32,907 nucleotides of DNA from Virgibacillus proomii (GTDB lineage Bacteria > Bacillota > Bacilli > Bacillales > Amphibacillaceae): NCBI RefSeq assembly GCF_018916875.1, contig NZ_JAHLNO010000022.1, positions 1 through 32,907 of the forward strand, given 5' to 3'. The stretch's first letter is position 1. The number at the start of each line of letters is the position of its first letter. A model generated the notes under the pieces. That model worked only from the letters and a program-made list of their open reading frames with translations, searched no databases and was not told the DNA's origin. Made by a program: the position numbers and the translations under genes. Of this stretch, positions 24,248 to 31,445 are shown one piece after another.

Positions 24248-24990
24248 CGAACTTTTAGTTTCTTACTTTCTTTTCTTATTTTCAAAACTATTGGTACTAT
24301 TGAAGTAGCGAATAATAGCTTGACAGGTATAGTTGCGTTCTCTTCATTAACTAACTTCAGAGTTGCTGCAGGTCAAACCTTATTAGAGAACTCTTATCAC
24401 TAAGAGTTCTCTACAACTGAACCATCTCGTATCCAAATTGTAGATATACAACGTAGTAAAAACCTTTAAGTATAGGTTTAAACTAAGCCATCACGGAAGA
24501 GAGCTTGGTGGTGACGGTGATTTAAGCATACACACCTTAAGGTTGGCTAAAACTACGCTTATTCGAACTCCTCAGATCTTTTAATCCCTTTATAACACGG
24601 ACTTTGATAACTTTTACTATTAAAGGTCGTTCAAAAATACGCTAAAAATGACACATCGAATTTCTAGAACGTATAAAATTTTAGCGTTGAAATTTATTCA
24701 ACGTAGTTAAAAATTTTTAAGTTCTAAGTATACGTGCAACCAAGCTATCGTCTACGCTAGCCTAGTTTTCCTTAACGGCTTATTTCTCCGTTCCTTGGAA
24801 AAACTCTTTTCCTCATGAATAATAGTCTCAGGGAAGCAATGCTTATGCTCATATATTTACACTGCCATAGCCTCTAGCTACTCGAAACTTCGACGCAGAG
24901 GGTGTGCTAGTGTTGGCGCCTGCAACAAGGATGTTCCGAAATTAGCTGACCTCGATCCTTTTCCCCTTTTTGAACACGTACTATTAGTTT
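24248..24990. other. Gene-free, palindrome-rich region
   Basis: No ORF can be supported across this stretch. It contains a perfect 13-bp hairpin (24384-24396 with 24401-24413, arms TAGAGAACTCTTA and its complement). It also has two related blocks beginning AACGTAGT at about 24450 and 24702, each followed by an A-run and later AAGC-ATC, which look like decayed copies of one repeat. Toward 24,880-24,940 the sequence becomes GC-richer (CTTCGACGCAGAGGG), recalling Bacillaceae intergenic repeats. Confidence 0.5.
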
Positions 24991-24994
24991 TCGC

Positions 24995-25648
24995 TCATAA
25001 CTTTTTTAATACCTCTTTAATTGGCGTTGTACCTCCTGATACAATTTGAAATTCTTTACCAATCGTTGAGCTATCCTCTAAACAGCCCAAAATTACTCTA
25101 GCGACATCCTCTCGTGGAATCTCTCCTCGTTCAACTTCAGATGCAGCTTCTACACATCCTGTTCCCGCTTCGTTCGTTAATGCTCCGGGATGAACAATTG
25201 TATAGTCTAAATTTGCCCGTCTCAACCACTCATCAGCATAGTGCTTTGCTACCACATATGGGGCAAATGAGGAAGATGCTGCCTGTATTGCTTCACGTCT
25301 TGTATCAAATGAACTAACCATTACAAAACGGTCTACACCAGCCATTTTAGCTGCTTCAATCGTTTTAACAGCACCATCTAAATCCACCATAAGCGTCTTG
25401 TCTTTTCCCGTATGTGGACCAGAACCTGCAGTAAATACAATGGCGTCAACTCCGTCTGCGGCTTTGGCAATATCCGCAATTTCTCCTTCTAAATTGACCA
25501 CTGCATTCTCTGCACCTAACTCTTTAAAATAAGCTGCTTGCTCTTGCTTACGAATCATCGCTCTTGCCATATGGTTTCCACTATCTTGAATCAGCTTAAC
25601 GAGATGTTTTCCAATTTGTCCATTTGCTCCTACAACAAGAATTTTCAA
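24995..25648 (-). CDS. yhfK: YhfK-like NAD(P)-binding oxidoreductase (atypical SDR)
   Basis: 217-residue Rossmann protein. It starts (M)KILVVGANGQIGKHLVKL with the GxxGxxG dinucleotide loop, then AMIRKQEQ, VFTAGSG, DGAVKTIEAAKMAGVDRFVM, YVVAKHYAD and VHPGALTNEAGTG. These match B. subtilis YhfK through most of its length. Such atypical SDRs act in the cytosol as reductases or redox sensors, and the substrate is unknown. I start it at TTG 25648, with GGGTGG about five bases upstream and the family N-terminus directly following. The GTG at 25657 is too close to that site. Its spacer upstream carries a 22-bp palindrome. Confidence 0.86.
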   Translation of the reverse strand: MKILVVGANGQIGKHLVKLIQDSGNHMARAMIRKQEQAAYFKELGAENAVVNLEGEIADIAKAADGVDAIVFTAGSGPHTGKDKTLMVDLDGAVKTIEAAKMAGVDRFVMVSSFDTRREAIQAASSSFAPYVVAKHYADEWLRRANLDYTIVHPGALTNEAGTGCVEAASEVERGEIPREDVARVILGCLEDSSTIGKEFQIVSGGTTPIKEVLKKL

Positions 25649-26141
25649 TGTTTCCACCCTTTCATCTTATTGTTTCCTATTTACTTCCATCGTAAATGGA
25701 TTGTTTGCCTGTGTCTACTAATCTGATTACTTCACGTTAAGTTCAGGTGAAACTTATCTTGCAGAGTTTAGAATAGTTGGGTGAAAAAGATGATTTGTTA
25801 GTAGGTTTCCTAGTTCAATTATTTATGGTGTATTTTTTAACAAGTTATGTATATTTTAAAAATTAGTTTCTAATGAAGCTCGATTAGTTGTTAAATGAAA
25901 CATTCCATTATCTTAAGTTGTTCTGGGAATTAAAAGGACATGCATGATATCTTGATTTGCATTTATGCCGTTATCTTGCATAATTGTATGATCTTTGCAT
26001 ATATTAGCAGCTATTAATATTCCCTAATCATTTATGTACATAAATGATCCATCCCATATTCTAATAACTAAAGCTCTATTAATCATGTAAAAAAGCTAGT
26101 ATATCATTTTTCACCTATTTTCAAGTTAATTGTCATTCTAA
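25649..26141. other. Gene-free spacer with a perfect 22-bp palindrome
   Basis: No ORF is supportable. The notable feature is an exact palindrome at 26027-26048 (half-site ATCATTTATGT), which could be an operator for a dimeric regulator. It is about 380 bp upstream of yhfK and just beyond the end of the DUF4317 gene. The rest is AT-rich without clear signals. Confidence 0.5.
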
Positions 26142-27335
26142 TTATTCCTTTTCATCATCAGCTTTTTGAAATAAAACTTCCGGGATTAATTCAAAACCTT
26201 CAATGATTGTACTTTCTTCTACTTCAATCATAAGACTCAATTTCCCATCAAATTGAACCTGCCGAACAAATCTTAGATCTTGTGGACTGATGGAAATATC
26301 CGCTACCTTTGTCTTTATTTTAATTGACTTGGAAGTAGGTTTTGGAACAATGTTACTCGCTTTCAACTCATATTTTTCATCATCAATCACCGTCTTAAAC
26401 GCATTTTCCACCTTTTCAGTATCGACATCTTTTACTCCACTGCTTTTTAATACCTTTTCTACATCTTTGTAGTCTAATTTTGGTACTTCCTCTTCATCTT
26501 CATTTTCTTCGATAACTTGATAGATTTCATCGTACACATTTGAAAGTGTCGATGTATTGATACGTTCACCGGCTACATTTTTCACGATTTCCTCAAAAAC
26601 AATTTTATCCTCTTGCGCAGTCATTATTTCTTCCGCATTCAATACTTCTTCAATAAAATGATAATTCAACTCATTTGCTTTACCTGCCGAATAAAGAATG
26701 TGATTGACATCCGCAGCATTATCCGTAAAACAAGGGAATAGAAATCCTGATATGGGAGCTTTCAGGTTGATAATTGGATCTACAACAATATTATATTTAA
26801 ACTCCTTTTCTACATAATCAAATAAGAGTTCTTTTTTCGGATCTTGCGTTTTATTCATACTACATAAAATAAAAGAATGAGAATATACCGTATCTCGATC
26901 ACTTTCTTCCGCTTCTTCATTGCGGCGTTTCTTTGGTTTCATATATTCACCTCGAATAAAGGTTACTACAATATCCATTTCATATTTCTTATCTTTGAGC
27001 ATTTTTTTTACAAGTCGAAGCATATGCTCTTTCCATTCTTCTATATCACTACTTAATAATCCTTGGTGTAAAATGAGCTGACTGTTATCTTCTACATCAC
27101 GCTGAAACTTTAACTCAAATAATTTCTGATCAAGCTGCCCAGTTAATACTTTTTTAAAATTGGCCATAAAGAGCTCTTTCTGTTCATCTTCCAGTAATTC
27201 AAATGGGGTACTTTGATGATGGTAAACCTCACTTGATTCTTTAATGATGTATACATTAAAAATTTCGTTGATTTTTAACAAATCATTATTTATTTTGAAT
27301 TGCTTACGAATATTAGCGATATCTTTCTTATTCAA
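26142..27335 (-). CDS. DUF4317 family protein
   Basis: 397-residue acidic, soluble protein. It begins MNKKDIANIRKQFKINNDLL, the diagnostic opening of DUF4317, with a conserved EIFNVYIIKESSEVYH next. The middle has YSHSFILCSMNKTQDPKKEL and the C-terminal third contains an acidic helical stretch (ENEDEEEVPKLDYKDVEKVL). No transmembrane segment or catalytic motif is visible, and no function is known for the family. The start is TTG at 27335 with GGAG five bases upstream. It stands alone between two spacers. Confidence 0.88.
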   Translation of the reverse strand: MNKKDIANIRKQFKINNDLLKINEIFNVYIIKESSEVYHHQSTPFELLEDEQKELFMANFKKVLTGQLDQKLFELKFQRDVEDNSQLILHQGLLSSDIEEWKEHMLRLVKKMLKDKKYEMDIVVTFIRGEYMKPKKRRNEEAEESDRDTVYSHSFILCSMNKTQDPKKELLFDYVEKEFKYNIVVDPIINLKAPISGFLFPCFTDNAADVNHILYSAGKANELNYHFIEEVLNAEEIMTAQEDKIVFEEIVKNVAGERINTSTLSNVYDEIYQVIEENEDEEEVPKLDYKDVEKVLKSSGVKDVDTEKVENAFKTVIDDEKYELKASNIVPKPTSKSIKIKTKVADISISPQDLRFVRQVQFDGKLSLMIEVEESTIIEGFELIPEVLFQKADDEKE

Positions 27336-27462
27336 TATTGCTCCACTCCCATGTTGGTAATCAGCATATGTACGAAATATGCACTTTCCATCTTATCATA
27401 GATGCTCTATTATATTCCTGTATTCGATAAGTTTTAAGCTAGCCTGCTCCTTATCTGCAATT

Positions 27463-27508
27463 AAAAACTCTCACAAACATTCATTTAGCAACGTTTATGA
27501 GAGTTTTT
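27463..27508 (-). terminator. Terminator after the SEC-C gene remnant
   Basis: AAAAACTCTCA (27463-27473) pairs with TGAGAGTTTTT (27498-27508), with extra pairing inside (AAAC/GTTT). T-runs occur on both strands. It ends the minus-strand SEC-C transcript. Confidence 0.85.
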
Positions 27509-27541
27509 AATTATATTTTAGATTATAAATGTCCTTACGCT

Positions 27542-27845
27542 TTATCTACCGCAGCATTTTTTATACTTTTTCCCGCTATCACATGGACATAGCTGATTTC
27601 TACTATTTTTTACCACCTTTTGGTTTGATTTGAAATTAGGCTTTTTATCAGTACTTGAGTTAGACTTAGAGGCTGGTAGTGATTGAAGATGTTTTTTCTC
27701 CAATTCGAACAGCTCTTTAGATGTATGTCCTTTTAAGAACCATCCCCTCGTGTTATTCATTATATCAATAACTCTATCCATTAATGCTTCTACTGTTTGT
27801 TGATTATCGAACTCTAAAACATGAGATAAATATTTGAAAACATCT
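27542..27845 (-). pseudogene. 5'-truncated SEC-C motif protein
   Basis: What remains is the C-terminal end: a helical part (HVLEFDNQQTVEALMDRVID and GWFLKGHTSKELFELEKKHL), a Ser/Lys linker, and the zinc-binding SEC-C motif NQLCPCDSGKKYKKCCGR (CxC...CC). The frame continues upstream of the first ATG (27781) until it meets TGA at about 27845, with no start or ribosome binding site. Right there begins recombinase-like sequence on the other strand. I infer the front of the gene was removed by an insertion or deletion. The ATG at 27781 could give a 79-residue peptide, but nothing supports its translation. Confidence 0.65.
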
Positions 27846-27846
27846 C

Positions 27847-28089
27847 ATGGACCGTCACCGGATTTTGTTGCATAAATACACAAGCATCCAGAATTTTGTG
27901 ATGAAATATACGAAAGCTTTTAATTCCAGGAGTGTGTTCTCTACGGGTAAGGGTATGGGGCCACATGTATTAAGACAAACTTTTGCATCGGATTGGATTA
28001 AAAACGGTGGGGATATTATTCTCTTACGGGATCAATTAGGCTATAATACTATTGGAGCTACCTCTTCTACTTCCGTTTGGATAGCTTGA
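27847..28089 (+). pseudogene. C-terminal remnant of a tyrosine recombinase
   Basis: The readable part is IQNFVMKYTKAFNS and GPHVLRQTFASDWIKNGGDI followed by ILLRDQLGYNTI. This matches the box II HxLRHTFAT...LGH region of XerC/XerS-type site-specific recombinases. HxxR is kept, but the second conserved His has become Tyr (LGY) and the nucleophilic tyrosine segment is absent (ATSSTSVWIA then stop). The N-terminal two-thirds is missing and there is no ribosome binding site. The gene is dead. It adjoins the truncated SEC-C gene and may mark the edge of an old integrated element. Confidence 0.65.
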
Positions 28090-28399
28090 ATATCAAGGGA
28101 TTCTATCTATATTCGATTTCACAATTGCATGCATTCAAAAGCTCCAAAATATGATTAAAATTTTAGATTTTTATTATATATGAATATTTAAACCGTTGCA
28201 GAGAGATAAAATATCAGTAATGAGTTTTATAAAATAAAAAAATTATGTAAAGGAACATAAAGGTAAAAAAATTATAATAGACAAACTCTACCTTCAAGAT
28301 TGTGCTAGACATTAAAATACTTTAACTTTTGTGCGTTTAATCATAGCTTTAGTTAAGGAAAATCTATAATATGAGTTATTGACTACAGATAAAGTAAGA
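28090..28399. other. AT-rich spacer
   Basis: There is no ORF, motif or repeat that I can support in this roughly 310-bp stretch. Confidence 0.5.
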
Positions 28400-28444
28400 C
28401 CCGAAATTATTTCAAAAGTCAAAGTACTTTACTATAATTTCGGG
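28400..28444 (-). terminator. Terminator after the VOC gene
   Basis: CCCGAAATTAT (28400-28410) pairs with ATAATTTCGGG (28434-28444) in a perfect 11-bp stem. It lies some 57 bp after the VOC stop. The tail is not strongly T-rich. Confidence 0.55.
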
Positions 28445-28500
28445 TAGTTAAAATCAGAATGACACTTACATTTAGTTATTTGTTATCTTTGTTGAATTTA

Positions 28501-28872
28501 TTATCCGGTACAGATCATTATAATATTCTTATCAGGATCATATAAATTAAAAAAAGCAAGGTCACCAAAATCGATTATTTCTTGAGCAATTTTAAAATTT
28601 GACTCTTTTGCAAATTTAAACGATTCATTTATATCATTAGTGTGTAAATTAAACAAGGCATACGGTAAAGGGGTAAATTTTTTAGTTTCTACTTGGCCTG
28701 CATCAAGGGTTATTCCTGTATACTCATTTAAAGAGATATTAAATACAGGCTTTTTTACTTGATTAGGATCGAATTTTTTTCCTAACAATTTACAGTACCA
28801 TTCAACTGACTTTTCCAAATCGCTAACATGAACAAAAATTGTATTTACTTGATTAATTACAGGACTTCTCAT
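28501..28872 (-). CDS. VOC family (glyoxalase/bleomycin resistance-like) protein
   Basis: 123-residue single-domain VOC protein. The beta-alpha-beta pattern is clear: NTIFVHVSDLEKSVEWYCKL, LGKKFD, then ALFNLHTNDINESFKFAKES, ending with FGDLAFFNLYDPDKNIIMIC. These correspond to the two betaalphabetabetabeta modules that build a metal site in glyoxalase I, extradiol dioxygenases and antibiotic-binding proteins. The activity cannot be told. ATG 28872 has AGGAGTG five bases upstream; an ATG at 28887 in frame does not. It appears to be the only intact gene in the decayed stretch between the DUF4317 gene and the tRNA. Confidence 0.82.
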   Translation of the reverse strand: MRSPVINQVNTIFVHVSDLEKSVEWYCKLLGKKFDPNQVKKPVFNISLNEYTGITLDAGQVETKKFTPLPYALFNLHTNDINESFKFAKESNFKIAQEIIDFGDLAFFNLYDPDKNIIMICTG

Positions 28873-29019
28873 ATAAACACTCCTCATAAATTTTTTGGTT
28901 CATAATATATAACGTAATTTTAGTTGAAAATTATACTCACAAAATTAAAAAAATCCTCTTTTTTGATTTTCTTATGTTTAATTCCCCTCTTCTATAGATT
29001 GTAATTTTTAAAAGTATGT

Positions 29020-29559
29020 TCAAAAGAATTTATAGTAATATTCAGCATTTAATCTTACTCCAAGTGAATGTGCGGCCAAATTCATTAAATTCCATGAAAA
29101 ACAATAAAATTTCCATAATACAATAGATTCATTCTCGATTAGCACATAATGTATATTATTTAAACAAAGCTCTCCCTCTTTGTTTTCAAATTCTACAATT
29201 ACTGGTTTTCCCCGTAACTCTATGTACTTAGCGCTTATTTGTTGTTGTTTATGAGCAATTTTAGACCAATCTTTCAACGAATTTCTAATTGTTTCATTCT
29301 TTCCGTACTCTATACCAGAATGAATGATATCAGTTTTAACATTTTCGTTTAAAAGAGAAGCAATTTGTTTAGGGTTTTTATTTCTAAATCCTTGAATTAA
29401 CTGGTCAATAATAGAATCATCTATTTGAATTTCTAAATAGTCACTTTCTTTTTTGTTATTAACCTTAAAATGTTCTATTTGTGTGAGTTTCTTTCTAGCC
29501 CTGTTTAAATTAGCATATACAGCCTCAGATGATGAATTGATTATCTTTGCAATCTCTTT
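29020..29559 (-). pseudogene. C-terminal part of an ECF-type sigma factor with SnoaL-like domain, N-terminus deleted
   Basis: The sequence begins abruptly with KEIAKIINSSSEAVYANLNR followed by ARKKL, a helix-turn-helix typical of sigma-70 region 4 in ECF sigma factors. It then runs into about 150 residues resembling the SnoaL/NTF2-like tail of SigJ-type factors (DQLIQGFRNKNPKQIASLLN; ENVKTDIIHSG; GKPVIVEFENKEGELCLNNI). Region 2, needed for -10 recognition and core binding, is missing. The upstream part of the same open frame is instead a piece of a Gfo/Idh/MocA dehydrogenase. A deletion fused the two at about 29560. The chimeric frame (29020-29661) is open, but no working sigma factor could result. 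Confidence 0.65.
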
Positions 29560-29819
29560 TGCTTTTTTATAAACAGGAGCTAAGCGTTGATTGTGTGCTA
29601 CCAATAAAATTTTTTGAGCTGATTTTGTCTTCAACAATATCCATCCAATTATCATAAGCATAAGGTATATTAAATTTTTGGCTAATCTCTTTCGTTCTAC
29701 TATAGTTTGAGTCTGCTACAGCAACTACTTCACAATCTTTATTATCTAAGTACTCAGGTATGTGTCTGGTCTGCGAGATTTTCCCACACCCAATAAATAC
29801 CAACTTTTATTCTAGTCAT
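29560..29819 (-). pseudogene. Gfo/Idh/MocA dehydrogenase remnant with frameshift and internal deletion
   Basis: ATG at 29817-29819 follows AGGTGG. The intended N-terminus is MTRIKVGIIGCGKISQTRHI (Rossmann GxGxxx loop), but an extra T near 29790 shifts the frame. After that, EYLDNKDCEVVAVADSNYSR and the AYDNWMDIVED segment are family-like. At about 29631 the sequence jumps straight to KILLVAHNQRLAPVYKKA, which in intact members lies about 60-70 residues farther on, past the EKP catalytic region. The gene then runs into the sigma-factor tail. So there are three lesions: one insertion and two deletions. It overlaps the end of the PDZ gene by 8 bp, so they were once an operon. Confidence 0.68.
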
Positions 29820-30478
29820 TCCTATCCACCTTCCAAAGCTCGCCAGAAGCAAATCTCTGTTTAGCTAACTGACGTCGTTTTTCTTGAATCTCCTCTATGG
29901 TTGTTTCATGTATATTAATCTGCGCTGTAAATATCTCACTTTGTGATAAATTGACTTTTACTTTTTTCGTTTTTTCTTCTCTCATAAACTCTATATAAAT
30001 TGGATCGGTAGTATCTTGATATTTAGAAATATTGATGACAAAATCTTTATAAGTCGGTACAACATAGTTATTTACTTTTGTAATGGTATCACCTTTTTTT
30101 AAACCAGCAATTTCTGCCGGACTGTTGGGAAATACATGTAGTAAATAATTCCCTTCTATATTTCTATTAGGATTAATGATACTATACGAACAATTGGTAA
30201 CTCCAAGCCTTGGATAGGATAGGAAAACAATCTATCTCTTAAGTCCATTCCTAACTCTAAAACTGATTTTAAATTAATTAAACTTCTTCTCCATCCCATT
30301 TCTAAACACTCTTTTAACCATTGATCATGAATCGTATTATCGTATCCAAATACTGAAACGGTTAATTTTGTGTGATGTGATCCTTTCTTAATTAAGTTGA
30401 ATAAAGTATATACATGAAACTTTTCAATAGTTCCATCTGGCGTCATCGATTCATAATTGTCAGAAAGAAATAACCTTA
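29812..30478 (-). pseudogene. Frameshifted, 5'-truncated PDZ-domain gene
   Basis: The upstream part (in frame from about 30478 to 30156) includes FHVYTLFNLIKKGSHHTKLT and LINLKSVLELGMDLRDRLFS, which I do not recognise. At 30214-30223 a 5-nt unit (ATAGG on the plus strand) is duplicated in tandem. Taking one copy out restores LFSYPRLGVTN and an in-frame continuation into a PDZ domain: NYLLHVFPNSPAEIAGLKKG, DTITKVNNYVVPTYKDFV. The tail QEKRRQLAKQRFASGELWKV ends at TAG 29812. The 5' end is lost at the junction with the ISL3-type transposase fragment. PDZ domains bind peptide C-termini; the original role is unknown. The next gene downstream was the dehydrogenase. Confidence 0.6.
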
Positions 30479-30850
30479 TAGTCGTGCTGCTAGCGTAAAC
30501 GAACCCACTGCAGAATAACTTAAAGCAGAAGTCTGTACAGAATTCTTACACCTTTGGTAGAGATCCACCATTTGTAATCGTTCATAAAAAGTATGAGGAC
30601 AATACGTACCCAAGTATCAACTTTTCTTTACTATTATTTTTACAGGTGTATTGGATAAGATTGGCCCCTGTATAGACTGCTTTCGATAGCTATAAATCCG
30701 CTTGGTTCGTTCCTTACAGAATGGGCATTTTTGTTTTTTTACTTTGGTATGGAGTTCGATGCACCATTTATCTGAACCTTTTTCTATATTCCATACCTCC
30801 ACATGTTTATTTTTAATTCCTAATAACTCTATGATAAAATGATCTTGCAC
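30476..30850 (-). pseudogene. ISL3-type transposase, N-terminal fragment with a nonsense codon
   Basis: The start is GTG at 30850 with GGAGAGGG upstream. The N-terminal zinc-binding part is recognisable: HFIIELLGIKNKHVEVWNIE, QKCPFCKERTKRIYSYRKQS and IQGP. A TGA (30617-30619) interrupts the frame. The same frame then continues YCPHTFYERLQMVDLYQRCK and ends TLAARL at TAA 30476. Intact ISL3 transposases exceed 400 residues, so the whole catalytic DDE region is missing. The break coincides with the truncated front of the PDZ gene, which suggests a deletion between an inserted element and that gene. I could not identify the terminal inverted repeats with confidence. Confidence 0.68.
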
Positions 30851-31034
30851 TCTTTTCCCTCTCCTTTACCTTTTGTCCAGCAACTCAAGGTTATCAAAAA
30901 AGAGGGAGAGAGTGTATTTTTTTATCTAGATATCTATCCCTTATTCCAAAAAGGAAACCACCACATTTAGTATAGAGCTAAAAAATGTGTAAAATGAAAA
31001 TGAAAAGTATCATATTCAAATACAATCTTCTCAA

Positions 31035-31076
31035 AATAAAAATACCCACAAACATTGATGTATCAACATTTGTGAG
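31035..31076 (-). terminator. Terminator of tRNA-Leu
   Basis: CACAAACATTGAT (31047-31059) faces ATCAACATTTGTG (31062-31074), 11 of 13 positions pairing. On the minus strand it is followed by GGGTATTTTTATTTTG. It lies about 45 bp after the tRNA 3' end. Confidence 0.7.
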
Positions 31077-31118
31077 CAATTGCATTGTTTTTTAATTTAC
31101 TTAAAAACATATCAAAAG

Positions 31119-31202
31119 TACCGGTGGTCGGGGTCGAACCGACACTCCCGTGAAGGAACGGGATTTTGAGTCCCGCGCGTCTGCCAATTCCGCCACACCG
31201 GC
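31119..31202 (-). tRNA. tRNA-Leu (anticodon CAA)
   Basis: 84-nt tRNA with a long variable arm, as in leucine tRNAs. The acceptor stem is GCCGGTG with CACCGGT (G1-U72 wobble) and A73; the 3' CCA is not encoded. The D-arm reads GGCGGAATTGGCAGACGC, the anticodon stem is CGGGA/TCCCG with loop CTCAAAA (anticodon CAA, reading UUG), and the T-arm has GGTTCGACCCC. It is transcribed leftward from a strong sigma-A promoter at 31341-31369. It lies between a decayed region and a phage lysis cassette, the usual position of an integration hotspot. Confidence 0.97.
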
Positions 31203-31340
31203 ATGTTATTAACGGATACAGCGTTTTTCGTTGCGCAGTATTCCGACTTGTCGCGTAGTATTCGGGATATTTGCGAACAATGTGCGTACATAGCACAAGG
31301 ATTATAGTCCCGCGCACCTCGAATCTTGCGAACGTTATCT

Positions 31341-31369
31341 ATAGTAGCACGTGATGTATATTTCGTCAA
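31341..31369 (-). promoter_or_regulatory. Sigma-A promoter of tRNA-Leu
   Basis: On the minus strand TTGACG (31364-31369) and TACTAT (31341-31346) are separated by exactly 17 bp, a near-consensus promoter. Transcription would start near 31334, giving a leader of about 130 nt before the tRNA. Confidence 0.8.
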
Positions 31370-31400
31370 GGCTTTTCGGAAACTTTTCGACATAAAAAAA

Positions 31401-31440
31401 AAACGGACAGCCCGGAAATTACTCCGAAAGCTGTCCGTTT
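31401..31440 (-). terminator. Terminator of the phage lysis genes
   Basis: AAACGGACAGC (31401-31411) pairs perfectly with GCTGTCCGTTT (31430-31440). On the minus strand a run of ten T follows. It starts six bases after the amidase stop. Confidence 0.93.
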
Positions 31441-31445
31441 CCTAT

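Noticed and set aside
31112..31393. 93-codon ORF across the tRNA-Leu gene
   Set aside because: Its first part contains the tRNA promoter and its last part is the tRNA itself.
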